50,787 nt of DNA from Moraxellaceae bacterium (GTDB taxonomy: Bacteria; Pseudomonadota; Gammaproteobacteria; Pseudomonadales; Moraxellaceae): NCBI GenBank assembly GCA_020697295.1, contig JAJFBF010000013.1, positions 1 to 50,787 of the forward strand, given 5' to 3'. Shown here in pieces: positions 35,410 through 43,330 of the stretch. Position numbers and translations under genes: made by a program. The notes under the pieces were generated by a model that saw only the letters and a program-made list of their open reading frames with translations, was not told the DNA's origin and ran no database searches. Positions within the stretch are counted from its first letter, which is position 1. Each line of letters starts with the position of its first letter.

Positions 35410-36795
35410 ATGAGCGCACCCGAAGAGCCGTCTTCCCCGGATCGCCGTCGCTTTCTCGCCCTGGCCGGCAGCCTGGGCGTGGCCGCCGGCGGCAGCCTGC
35501 TGCTGCCGGGCCAGGCCCGCGCCGACTCGCCGCCGCTCGAGTGGCAGAACTGGTCGGGCGGCCAGAAGGCGCGTCCTGCCAACATGGCCTACCCTGACAG
35601 CGAGGAGGCGCTGGCCACGGCCATCCGCAGCGCCACCGCGCCCATCCGCGCCGTCGGCGGCAGCCACTCCTTCAGCCCCGTGGTGTCGACGCCGGGCACG
35701 ATCATCTCGCTCGAGGCCCTCAACGGCATGGTCGCCCACGACCCGAAGGCGCAGACCGCCACCTTCCGGGCCGGCACCCGGGTGGCCGCCACCGGCCCGG
35801 CGCTGAAGGCCGTGGGCCAGGGCCTGCTCAACGAGGCCGACATCAACCTTCAGTCCCTGGGCGGCGCCATCAGCACCTCCACGCACGGCACCGGCCGCCT
35901 GCTCAAGAGCTACTCCGGCAACGTCACGCACTTGCGCCTGTTCACCGCCGACGGCAGCGCGATCGACTGCTCGGCCGACACTAACCGCGACATCTTCGAT
36001 GCCGCGCGCGTGGCGGTGGGCAGCCTCGGCATCCTCAGTCAGGTCACACTGCAAAACCGCACCGCCTATCGCCTGCGCGAAACCGTGCGGGTCAGTGATG
36101 TCCAGGCCGCCATGGCCGCCATGGAAGCCGAGCGCGACCGTCACCGCCACATTGAAATCTTTGTCTTCCCCTTCGGCGGCAAGGCCATCGTCAAGCGCAT
36201 GAACATCACCACCGACGCGCCCACGCCGGTGGTCCCCGCCGACGATAACGAGCTTCTCGATTTTGCCGCCGATACGGCGCGCAAATACCCTTGGACCAAT
36301 GCCTGGGTACAACGCCTGGTCGGCATGTTCATCAGCGACAGCGAGCGCGTGGGGGACTCGTTCGATGTCCTGGCCTCGCCGCGCACGGTGGCCTTCAACG
36401 AAATGGAGTACACGGTGCCGGCCGAACGCGGCCTGGAATGCCTGGAAGAAGTGAACTCGACCATCCGGCGCGCCGGCATCAACGTCTTCTTCCCCCTCGA
36501 GTTCCGCTACACCGCGGCCGACGACTGCTGGCTGAGCCCGTTCTCCGAACGCCCCGGCGCCTCCATCTCGGTGCACCAGTACCACAAGCAGGACTATCGC
36601 CCGCTGTTCCGGCTGGTCGAGCCGATCTTCTGGAAATACCAGGGCCGGCCGCACTGGGGCAAGCTGCACACGCTGACGGCGAAAAACTTGCGCGCGGTGT
36701 ATCCGCGCTTTGACGATTTCCTGCGCGTGCGCCGGGAGCTGGACCCGCAGGGCCGCTTCCTCAACCCGCACGCCCGCCAGCTCTTCCTGGGATAA
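35410..36795 (+). CDS. Tat-exported FAD-linked oxidase (D-arabinono-1,4-lactone oxidase type)
   Basis: 461 residues. The N-terminus has a twin-arginine signal (DRRRFLALAG, then hydrophobic segment, cleavage likely after GQARA near residue 38). The VAO-type FAD domain has AVGGSHSFSPVV at 81-92, where H86 is the expected covalent flavin site, and GGAISTSTHGTG. The C-terminal ALO domain has FPLEFRYTAADD, HQYHKQDY and YPRFDDFLRVRRELDPQGRF. Family members oxidise aldonolactones or sugar alcohols with O2. It is the first gene of a three-gene operon, 4 bp before the next start. The substrate is unknown. Confidence 0.87.
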   Translation: MSAPEEPSSPDRRRFLALAGSLGVAAGGSLLLPGQARADSPPLEWQNWSGGQKARPANMAYPDSEEALATAIRSATAPIRAVGGSHSFSPVVSTPGTIISLEALNGMVAHDPKAQTATFRAGTRVAATGPALKAVGQGLLNEADINLQSLGGAISTSTHGTGRLLKSYSGNVTHLRLFTADGSAIDCSADTNRDIFDAARVAVGSLGILSQVTLQNRTAYRLRETVRVSDVQAAMAAMEAERDRHRHIEIFVFPFGGKAIVKRMNITTDAPTPVVPADDNELLDFAADTARKYPWTNAWVQRLVGMFISDSERVGDSFDVLASPRTVAFNEMEYTVPAERGLECLEEVNSTIRRAGINVFFPLEFRYTAADDCWLSPFSERPGASISVHQYHKQDYRPLFRLVEPIFWKYQGRPHWGKLHTLTAKNLRAVYPRFDDFLRVRRELDPQGRFLNPHARQLFLG

Positions 36796-36799
36796 GGCC

Positions 36800-38068
36800 A
36801 TGCAGCGTCGCACTTTCCTGCTCGGCTCCGCCGCGCTCGCTGCCGGCGGCGCCCTCTGGCTGCGCCCCGGCGATGCCGGCGGCCCCTATCCAGCCTATTT
36901 CGCACAGCTCAACGCCTTGCTGCGCGCGCAGGGCCCGGGGCGTCCGCTCATCATCATCGACCGCGAGCGCCTCGGCCGGAACTGCGCACGCGTCAAGGCG
37001 ACGCTGGCGCCGGGCAAAGCCTTCCGAGTCGTGGCCAAGTCGCTGCCCTCGCTGCCGCTGTTGCAGGAAGTGATGGGCCTCATGGACACGCAGCGGCTCA
37101 TGGTCTTCCACCAGCCGCACCTCAACACGCTGGCCCGCGCGCTGCCGCAATCCGACCTGCTGCTCGGCAAGCCCATGCCGGTAAATGCCGCCGCGACTTT
37201 CTACCGCACGCTCGGCGCCACGGCCTTCCAGCCGGCGCGCCAGTTGCAGTGGCTCATCGACAGCCCGGAGCGCCTGCAGGAATACCTGCAGCTGGCGCAA
37301 ACGCTGGGCACGAAATTGCGCGTGAACCTCGAGATCGACGTCGGCCTGCACCGCGGCGGCCTGGCGTCGCCGGCGGAGCTGAAGCCGCTGCTGGCTCTGA
37401 TGGCGGCGCATCCGGCGCATCTCGAGTTCAGCGGTTTCATGGGCTACGACCCCCACGTCGGCAAGATTCCTGGTGTGATCGAAAGCCGCGACAAGAGCTT
37501 TGCCAAGGCCTGCGCTGCCTACCGCGCAATGCAGGACGCGCTCTTTGCGCAGCATCCGGACTGGCGCGGGCGCGACCTGACCTTCAATGGCGCCGGCAGC
37601 CCGACGCTGCGCCTGCATGATGAAAAGTCCCCGCTCAACGAAGTCGCCGCCGGCTCCTGCCTGGTCAAGCCCGCCGACTTCGACCTCGACCTGCTGGCCG
37701 ACCTGGAGCCCGCCGCCTTTATCGCGACACCGGTGCTGAAGGTCCAGCGGGACGTGACCATTCCCGGCATCGAGGGGGCGCGCCGCTTACTGTCCGCGTG
37801 GAACCCCAACCAGCAGCGCAGCTACTTCATCTACGGCGGCCTCTGGCTGGCAAGATACGAGGCGCCGCCCGGGCTCTTCGACAACGGACTGTATGGCCGC
37901 AGCAGCAACCAGGCCATCGTCACCAGCTCGGCGCAGGTACCCTTGCGCGTGAACGACCATATCTTCCTGCGCCCCACGCAAAGCGAGCGGGTGCTGCTCG
38001 ACTTCGGCGACCTCGCGGTGGTCGAGGACGGCCGCATCAGCGCCTGGTGGCCGGCGCTGCCGGCCTGA
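36800..38068 (+). CDS. Alanine racemase N-domain / D-threonine-aldolase-like PLP protein with Tat-like signal
   Basis: 422 residues. The N-terminus QRRTFLLGSAALAAGGALWL resembles a twin-arginine signal, though Tat export of this family is not general. The fold III PLP barrel has its Schiff-base lysine at K80 (FRVVAKSLPSL). Family motifs include LRVNLEIDVGLHRGG, FSGFMGYDPH and SPTLRLHDEKSPLNEVAAGS, and the C-terminal metal/substrate region is LRVNDHIFLRPTQSE. It belongs with D-threonine aldolase and D-serine dehydratase type enzymes. It starts 4 bp after the oxidase stop and is followed 10 bp later by a PLP deaminase. Racemase, aldolase and lyase functions cannot be separated by sequence. Confidence 0.83.
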   Translation: MQRRTFLLGSAALAAGGALWLRPGDAGGPYPAYFAQLNALLRAQGPGRPLIIIDRERLGRNCARVKATLAPGKAFRVVAKSLPSLPLLQEVMGLMDTQRLMVFHQPHLNTLARALPQSDLLLGKPMPVNAAATFYRTLGATAFQPARQLQWLIDSPERLQEYLQLAQTLGTKLRVNLEIDVGLHRGGLASPAELKPLLALMAAHPAHLEFSGFMGYDPHVGKIPGVIESRDKSFAKACAAYRAMQDALFAQHPDWRGRDLTFNGAGSPTLRLHDEKSPLNEVAAGSCLVKPADFDLDLLADLEPAAFIATPVLKVQRDVTIPGIEGARRLLSAWNPNQQRSYFIYGGLWLARYEAPPGLFDNGLYGRSSNQAIVTSSAQVPLRVNDHIFLRPTQSERVLLDFGDLAVVEDGRISAWWPALPA

Positions 38069-38078
38069 GGAAACACGC

Positions 38079-39119
38079 ATGACGCTTGCCACGCCCCCGG
38101 ATCCGGAAGCCGCCGCTGCCAGTCGCGTGCGCTGGCCCCTGTTCGCCGCGCACCCCGCGCTGGCCGACGCGCTCGCGCCGGTTGCGCTGGCCACTTTGCC
38201 GACACCGGTGGAAGCCCTGCCCGCCTTAGGGGCCAACGCCTGGATCAAGCGCGACGACCTGTCGCACGTGGTCTATGGCGGCAACAAAGTGCGCAAGCTG
38301 GAGTTCGTGCTGGCGGAAATGCGCCGGCACCGGGCGCGCGCGGTGTTCACGCTGGGGGCCACCGGCACCAATGCCGGCATCGCCGCGAGCATGGTGTGCG
38401 CCGCGGAGGACATTCCCTGCACGCTCATCACCTTCCCGCAGGCGGAGTCATCCACGGTAGCGGGCAACCGGCAATGGCAGGCGCATTTCCACGCCCGCCA
38501 CGAGCCCCGCCCCACCCTGTGGAGCGCCGTGCTGCGCTATTACCTGCACCCGGGCCGCCTGAATCCGCGCAATTACTTCCTCTTCGCCGGCTGCTCCAAC
38601 CCGGTAAGCACCTTCGGCTACATCAATGCGGCGTTTGAATTGCGCGAGCAGATCCGCGCGGGACTGTGCCCGGAACCGGAGGAAATCATTGTCGCGGTGA
38701 GCAGTGCCTCCACCCTCGCCGGCCTCACCCTGGGCGTGCGCCTGGCGGGACTGGAGAGCCGCGTCACCGGCATCCGGGTCGCCGCGGAAAGGCTCGGGCC
38801 GTTCGCGGCCTGCACGACAGGCGTGGTGGAAAAGCTGGAACGCCAGGCACTGGTGATGATGCATGCGGCCGGCGAAGCGCAGGCCATGAAGAAGGCGCCG
38901 CCGGCAACACTGGTCGGCGATTACTTCGGCACGGGATATGGCGAGGCGACGCCCGCGGCCAGCGCGGCGATCCGCGAATTCCGTGACAAGACCGGCCTCG
39001 AGCTGGAAGGCACCTACAGCGGCAAGGCGGCCGCCGCCTTCCTGGACCGGTTGCGCGAAGCAAAAGGGCCGCTGCTGTTCTGGAACACCTTCAACAGCCG
39101 GCCCCTGCCCCGCGACTAA
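38079..39119 (+). CDS. D-cysteine desulfhydrase / ACC-deaminase-like PLP enzyme
   Basis: 346 residues of fold type II. K70 in VVYGGNKVRKLEF is the Schiff-base lysine, and the phosphate-binding segment is TLGATGTNAGIAAS. The C-terminal half has VVEKLERQALV and GDYFGTGYGEATPA, then the ending LLFWNTFNS, typical of the D-cysteine desulfhydrase/DcyD branch. The reaction would be alpha,beta-elimination from a small D-amino acid to a keto acid and ammonia. There is no signal peptide, unlike its two operon partners. GAGGAA lies eight bases before ATG. A REP palindrome and a convergent ACBP gene follow. Confidence 0.85.
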   Translation: MTLATPPDPEAAAASRVRWPLFAAHPALADALAPVALATLPTPVEALPALGANAWIKRDDLSHVVYGGNKVRKLEFVLAEMRRHRARAVFTLGATGTNAGIAASMVCAAEDIPCTLITFPQAESSTVAGNRQWQAHFHARHEPRPTLWSAVLRYYLHPGRLNPRNYFLFAGCSNPVSTFGYINAAFELREQIRAGLCPEPEEIIVAVSSASTLAGLTLGVRLAGLESRVTGIRVAAERLGPFAACTTGVVEKLERQALVMMHAAGEAQAMKKAPPATLVGDYFGTGYGEATPAASAAIREFRDKTGLELEGTYSGKAAAAFLDRLREAKGPLLFWNTFNSRPLPRD

Positions 39120-39127
39120 GAGCCTGT

Positions 39128-39180
39128 TCCGGCAGGTCGGGATTCATCCCGACTGGCAGGCAACAAACGCCCTGCTGAAA
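39128..39180. repeat. REP palindrome, GGGAT/ATCCC variant
   Basis: GTCGGGAT (39136-39143), TC, ATCCCGAC (39146-39153), within a 29-bp segment (39130-39158) that is identical to 49221-49249. Compared with the 1471 palindrome, one C-G pair of the stem is replaced by A-T on both arms, so base pairing is preserved. It sits between the PLP-enzyme stop and the acyl-CoA-binding protein stop, and the following CCCTGCTGAAA is also shared with the 49-kb copy. Confidence 0.82.
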
Positions 39181-39193
39181 CAGGCTTTGAGCC

Positions 39194-39442
39194 TTACTTG
39201 CCCAGCAGCTTCTGCACCTTGCCCACATAGGCGGCCTCGGCGTCGGCCTTGGACATGCCCTTGAGCTTGGCCCACGCGTCGTACTTGAAGCGACCGGCGA
39301 TATTCATCATGCCCGGGCGATCGCCCTTCACATCCCCCTCCTGGGCCTGCTTGAAGAAGGCGTAGAGGTCGAGCAGATCGGCGTTGTCCGGCTTCTGGGT
39401 CAGGGTGTGGACGTCTTTCTGGGCCTGTTCGAATGCGCTCAT
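39194..39442 (-). CDS. Acyl-CoA-binding protein
   Basis: 82 residues, the normal ACBP length. The sequence follows the family closely: FEQAQKDVHTLTQKPDNADL, then LYAFFKQAQEGDVKGDRPGM and KYDAWAKLKGMSKADAEAAY. The conserved Tyr, Lys and Trp residues of the four-helix acyl-CoA pocket are present. ACBP sequesters long-chain acyl-CoA esters; bacterial copies are scattered. AGGAA lies about ten bases before ATG. It is convergent with the PLP operon, separated by a REP element. Confidence 0.93.
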   Translation of the reverse strand: MSAFEQAQKDVHTLTQKPDNADLLDLYAFFKQAQEGDVKGDRPGMMNIAGRFKYDAWAKLKGMSKADAEAAYVGKVQKLLGK

Positions 39443-39730
39443 GGGCGAGGGTTCCTGTTGTCGTGGGAAAAGGCCGCGATCGCGGCATGACGCCGATGGT
39501 AATGGCTGGCCCTCGCCCTGCCCAGCATCCATGCGCCGGCCTTCGGTCCAGGTCCAGGCGTTGTCCCTGGCCTTTCCCCCCTCACGGGCGCAGCCACTGC
39601 CCCGGACCCTGCAACTGCCAGGGGATCAGGGCAGGCCGGCTCAAATCCGCAACACAAAATCTCCGGCTCACCCACAGAACGACGGCGGTTTCCTGCCGAA
39701 ACTGATGGTCTGAATGCCAGGAGATGCCCG

Positions 39731-40069
39731 ATGGACTTCGCTTCCCGCCAACTGGCGCTGTTCGCTGTGCTCATGACGCTCCAGGCCGCTCCAGCCTGGA
39801 GCTTGCCGGCCGCCCCCGCTTCTGCCGGGCAGTCCGCCCTGGCCATCGCTTTTCCCCAAGGCCCCGCCACGGTTTCTCTGGCCCCGGACCCGGGGCAGGC
39901 GCCGGACTCCGGGCTCCAGACGCCTGGCCTGGTCGGCACCGCCCCCGACGACCCGCCGCCGCTCACACCCATCCGTGATCCGGAGGAGCCCCTGGACCCG
40001 CCCCCGCCGCTGCTGATCGTGGAGCGCGCCCCCCGGCCCCTCAGCGTGGCGCCGGTGGTGTATAGCTGA
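39731..40069 (+). CDS. Small secreted proline-rich protein, hypothetical
   Basis: 112 residues. The start has AGGAG about eight bases upstream. A Sec signal peptide is likely (LALFAVLMTLQAAPAWSLP, cleavage near residue 24). The mature part is Pro/Ala-rich, with DPPPLTPIRDPEEPLDPPPP, and has no recognised domain. Its last 29 bp overlap the 3' end of the convergent beta-propeller gene. Predicted Pro-rich frames are common in GC-rich DNA, so the ribosome site and signal peptide are the main support. Confidence 0.5.
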   Translation: MDFASRQLALFAVLMTLQAAPAWSLPAAPASAGQSALAIAFPQGPATVSLAPDPGQAPDSGLQTPGLVGTAPDDPPPLTPIRDPEEPLDPPPPLLIVERAPRPLSVAPVVYS

Positions 40070-41162
40070 TGCGGTAGATCGCCCCGGCATAGTCATCCGA
40101 CACCAGCAAGGCGCCATCCGGGGCCACGCTCACATCGGCCGGTCGGCCCCAGGCCTCCTGGGTTTTCTCGTCGAGCCAGCCGCTGGCGAAAGGCTTCGCC
40201 TCCACCACCTTGCCGTTGGCGTCCAGGCGCACCGCCAGCACGCGATAGCCACTCTTGCGGCTGCGGTTCCAGGACCCGTGCTGGGCAATGAAGGCCTGGC
40301 CTCGCCAGGCGGCCGGAAACTGCGTGCCGGTATAAAAGCGCAGGCCCAGAGCGGCGCCATGCGCATCCAGGGCCAGCACCGGCGGTTCGGCATCACTGCA
40401 ACGGCCGCGATCGCCCAGCTCCGGGTCCACGATGCTGCCGCCATGGCAGAAAGGGAAACCGAAGTGTTGCCCCTTCCGGCGCAGGCGGTTGAGTTCGTCC
40501 GGCGGCAAGTCGTCGCCCATCCGGTCCCGCCCGTTGTCGGTGAACCAGAGTTCGCGGGTGACCGGATGCCAGTCAAAGCCCACGGTGTTGCGTACCCCGC
40601 GCGCCACGACCTCGGGCGAGGCGCCGGGGCGACGGACATCGAGGCGGGTGATGACGGCATAGCGTTCGGGATCGGCGGCGCACACATTGCAGGGCGCGCC
40701 TACCGGCACATAGAGGAGGCCGTCAGGACCGAAGGCGATAAATTTCCAGCCATGCGCCCGATCCGCGGGGTAAGCACTGCTCACCACTTCCGGCGCGGGC
40801 GGCGCGGCCAGGCGGCGCTCGATATCGCGCAGGCGCAGGATGCGGCTGACCGCGGAGACGTACAGGTCGCCGTCGCGAAAAGCCACACCCACCGGCTGCG
40901 CCAGGCCCTCGGCAATGCGGTGCAGGCGCGGAGTGCCGCGACCATAGCCGGTAAGGGCATGCACGGCGCCGTCACGGCTGCCGACAAACAACGTCCCGCC
41001 CGGGCTCCAGACCATGCCGCGCGCCGAGGGCACGCTGGCCAGGCGCTCGATGCGAAAGCCCGGCGGCAGGCGAATCGACGCCAGGTCGGTCGCCGTCGCG
41101 CCGGCTGGCATCAAAAACATCACAATCAGCAACAGGGTTGCCCGGCAATTCCGTAGGTGCAT
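40041..41162 (-). CDS. Sorbosone dehydrogenase-family PQQ-like beta-propeller protein
   Basis: 373 residues with a Sec signal peptide (RATLLLIVMFLMPAGATA, cleavage near 25). The body has PQQ-glucose-dehydrogenase/sorbosone-type motifs: LPPGFRIERLASVPSARGM, VGSRDGAVHAL, AFGPDGLLYVPVGAPCNVC, NTVGFDWHPVTRELWFTDNG, and AQHGSWNRSRKSGYRV. It is likely a periplasmic sugar or aldose dehydrogenase using PQQ, though no PQQ biosynthesis genes lie nearby. The CNVC motif could form a disulphide or bind metal. It is divergent from panE with a 105-bp gap. Confidence 0.82.
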   Translation of the reverse strand: MHLRNCRATLLLIVMFLMPAGATATDLASIRLPPGFRIERLASVPSARGMVWSPGGTLFVGSRDGAVHALTGYGRGTPRLHRIAEGLAQPVGVAFRDGDLYVSAVSRILRLRDIERRLAAPPAPEVVSSAYPADRAHGWKFIAFGPDGLLYVPVGAPCNVCAADPERYAVITRLDVRRPGASPEVVARGVRNTVGFDWHPVTRELWFTDNGRDRMGDDLPPDELNRLRRKGQHFGFPFCHGGSIVDPELGDRGRCSDAEPPVLALDAHGAALGLRFYTGTQFPAAWRGQAFIAQHGSWNRSRKSGYRVLAVRLDANGKVVEAKPFASGWLDEKTQEAWGRPADVSVAPDGALLVSDDYAGAIYRISYTPPAPR

Positions 41163-41212
41163 TGGTTAGGCCTCTTGTAGGCTTGCGCAGGCAGGGTAAA
41201 CGCGGGCGCAGC

Positions 41213-41254
41213 AGCTTGCCCCCGTCCCGGAGAAGCTTGGCCCCGTCCCGGAGA
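41213..41254. repeat. 21-bp tandem duplication before panE
   Basis: Copy 1 (41213-41233) and copy 2 (41234-41254) are identical except for one base (AGCTTGCCCCCGTCCCGGAGA versus AGCTTGGCCCCGTCCCGGAGA). The second copy ends directly before the AAAAGGAG ribosome site of panE. The duplication therefore lies in the leader or promoter of panE. Confidence 0.85.
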
Positions 41255-41267
41255 AAAGGAGATTCCC

Positions 41268-42278
41268 ATGCCCGGCATCGCGGTCTTTGGCGCAGGCAGT
41301 ATAGGGTGTTACCTCGGCGGCCGCCTCGCCGCCGCCGGCAGCCGCGTAGTGCTGATCGGCCGCCCCTACCAGGCCGCCGTCCTCGCCGAGCAGGGCCTGA
41401 CGCTGAGCGACTACGAAGGCTATCGCAGCCGCCTCGACCCCGACCGCCTCATGTTCAGCACCGACCCCGGCGCCGCGGCCGCGGCCGACCTCGTCCTCAT
41501 CACCGTGAAATCCGGCGCCACCGACAGCGCGGCGCGCGCCCTCGAGTTCTTCCTCAAGAAGAATGCCGTCGTCATCAGCTTCCAGAACGGCATGCACAAC
41601 CTTGCCCTGCTGCAGCAACGCCTGCGCGAGCAGACGGTACTGGCCGGCATGGTGCCCTTCAATGTCATGCAACCGGCGCCAGGCCATTTCCACCAGGGTA
41701 GCGAAGGCGACCTTTACGTCGAGCGCTCGCCCCTGCTCACGCCCTTCCTGCCCGATTTCGAAGCCGCCGGCCTGCCGCTCACCCTGGTCGACGACATCGT
41801 GCCGGTACAGTGGGCCAAGCTGCTGCTTAACCTCAACAATTCCATCAATGCCCTATCCGGCCTGCCACTCAAGACCGAGCTCTCGCGCCAGCCCTACCGG
41901 CGCGTGCTGGCGGCGGCGCAACGCGAGGCCCTTGCCTTGCTGCGCCAGCGCGGCCAGCGCCTGGCGCGCCTGACGCCGGTGCCCACGCCCTGGATCCCGT
42001 CCCTGCTGGAACTGCCCGATGCCGTGTTCCGCCTGCTCGCCAGCCGCATGCTGGCCATCGACCCCATGGCGCGCTCCTCCATGCAGGACGACCTCGACGC
42101 CGGGCGCAAGACCGAGATCGACTGGCTGCAGGGCGAGATCCTGCGCCTGGCGCGCGACCAGCAGGCCGCCGCGCCGGTCAACGCCCGCCTGCTGGAACTG
42201 GTGCATGCCGCCGAGCAGGGCGGCCGCCGCGACTGGAGCGGTGAGGACCTGCTCACCGAGGTGCTGCGCACGCGTTAA
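41268..42278 (+). CDS. panE: 2-dehydropantoate 2-reductase
   Basis: 336 residues. The NADP-binding loop GAGSIGCYLGGRLAAAG is at residues 8-24. ApbA/PanE motifs follow: LVLITVKSGATDSA, ISFQNGMHNLALL, AGMVPFNVMQPAPGHF, and the catalytic-lysine helix VQWAKLLLNLNNSINAL. The C-terminal domain ends with the conserved SMQDDLDAGRKTEIDWLQGE. It reduces ketopantoate to pantoate for coenzyme A, though paralogues reduce other 2-keto acids, and this copy lies in a glyoxylate-type cluster. AAGGAG lies seven to eight bases before ATG. Confidence 0.88.
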   Translation: MPGIAVFGAGSIGCYLGGRLAAAGSRVVLIGRPYQAAVLAEQGLTLSDYEGYRSRLDPDRLMFSTDPGAAAAADLVLITVKSGATDSAARALEFFLKKNAVVISFQNGMHNLALLQQRLREQTVLAGMVPFNVMQPAPGHFHQGSEGDLYVERSPLLTPFLPDFEAAGLPLTLVDDIVPVQWAKLLLNLNNSINALSGLPLKTELSRQPYRRVLAAAQREALALLRQRGQRLARLTPVPTPWIPSLLELPDAVFRLLASRMLAIDPMARSSMQDDLDAGRKTEIDWLQGEILRLARDQQAAAPVNARLLELVHAAEQGGRRDWSGEDLLTEVLRTR

Positions 42279-42314
42279 GATGCGCAGCTTGTCCATCACC
42301 CTCCCGGGACTGTC

Positions 42315-43253
42315 ATGACCCGTATCGGTTTTATCGGCATCGGCCTCATGGGGCTGCCCATGTGCCGCCGCCTGCTCGCCGCCGGCTACCCGCTCACCGT
42401 CTGGAACCGCTCGCCCGACAAATGCGCGCCCCTGGTCGCGGCCGGCGCCACGCAGGCCACCAGCCCCGCCGCCCTTGCCAGGGCCTGCGAAGTGATCATG
42501 GTCTGCGTGGCGGACACCGCTGCGGTCGAAGACGTATTCGGGCGTGCCGAGGGCCTGGCTACGGGCCTGGGTCCCGGCAAGACCGTCATTGATTTCTCGT
42601 CCATCGATCCGGCCGTCACGCGCGTCCTCTCCGGCGCCACTCGTGCCGCCGGCGCGCACTGGCTCGATACCCCGGTCTCGGGAGGCGTCGTGGGCGCCGA
42701 AGCCGGCAGCCTGGTCATCATGGCCGGGGGCGAGGCCGAGGCACTGGATCCGTTGCGTCCCCTGCTCGCGCACCTGTCGCAGCGGGTCACGCATATGGGC
42801 GCCAGCGGCGCCGGCCAGGTCACCAAGATCTGCAACCAGCTGATCGTGGCCGCCAATGCCGCGCTGATTGCCGAGGCCGTGGCGCTGGCCGAGCGGGCCG
42901 GCGTCGACGCCCGTCGCCTGGCCCCGGCCCTTGCTGGCGGCTTTGCCGACTCCAAGCCCTTCCAACTGCTTGCGCCGCGCATGAGCGCGCGCCAGTTCGA
43001 ACCGGTGCAGTGGCGCGTGCGCACCTTGCTGAAAGACCTCGACATGGCCGGCGCCCTGGCCGCGCAATGCGGCAGCCCGGCGCCTTTGGCGGCGCAGGCC
43101 GCCAGCCTGATGCGAACGCATGGGGCGCACGGCTTCCTTGACCAGGACCTCAGCACCCTGATCCACCTGTTCACCGGCGCGCCCGCCGGCGACCCGCGCG
43201 CGGGCACCACCGGCCTGCGCGAGGACCTTACCGACATCACGGCCGGGCCCTAG
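42315..43253 (+). CDS. glxR: Tartronate-semialdehyde reductase / beta-hydroxyacid dehydrogenase
   Basis: 312 residues. The NAD loop GFIGIGLMGLPMCRRL is at 5-20, DTPVSGGVVGAEAGSLV is the substrate loop, and K171 in GQVTKICNQLI is catalytic. It resembles GlxR/GarR (tartronate semialdehyde reductase) in ICNQLIVAANAALIAEA and the downstream AGGFADSKPFQLLAPRM. It is distinct from mmsB at 1557. The next gene encodes hydroxypyruvate isomerase, which makes tartronate semialdehyde, supporting the role. The ribosome site is weak (GGGA). 3-Hydroxyisobutyrate dehydrogenase is the alternative. Confidence 0.8.
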   Translation: MTRIGFIGIGLMGLPMCRRLLAAGYPLTVWNRSPDKCAPLVAAGATQATSPAALARACEVIMVCVADTAAVEDVFGRAEGLATGLGPGKTVIDFSSIDPAVTRVLSGATRAAGAHWLDTPVSGGVVGAEAGSLVIMAGGEAEALDPLRPLLAHLSQRVTHMGASGAGQVTKICNQLIVAANAALIAEAVALAERAGVDARRLAPALAGGFADSKPFQLLAPRMSARQFEPVQWRVRTLLKDLDMAGALAAQCGSPAPLAAQAASLMRTHGAHGFLDQDLSTLIHLFTGAPAGDPRAGTTGLREDLTDITAGP

Positions 43254-43330
43254 ACGCGCCGCGACCCGGGCGTTCCAACACCCCGGGCCGCCTGGCGCGC
43301 CGGCCCACCCTTCGACAGGAGATTCTCGCC

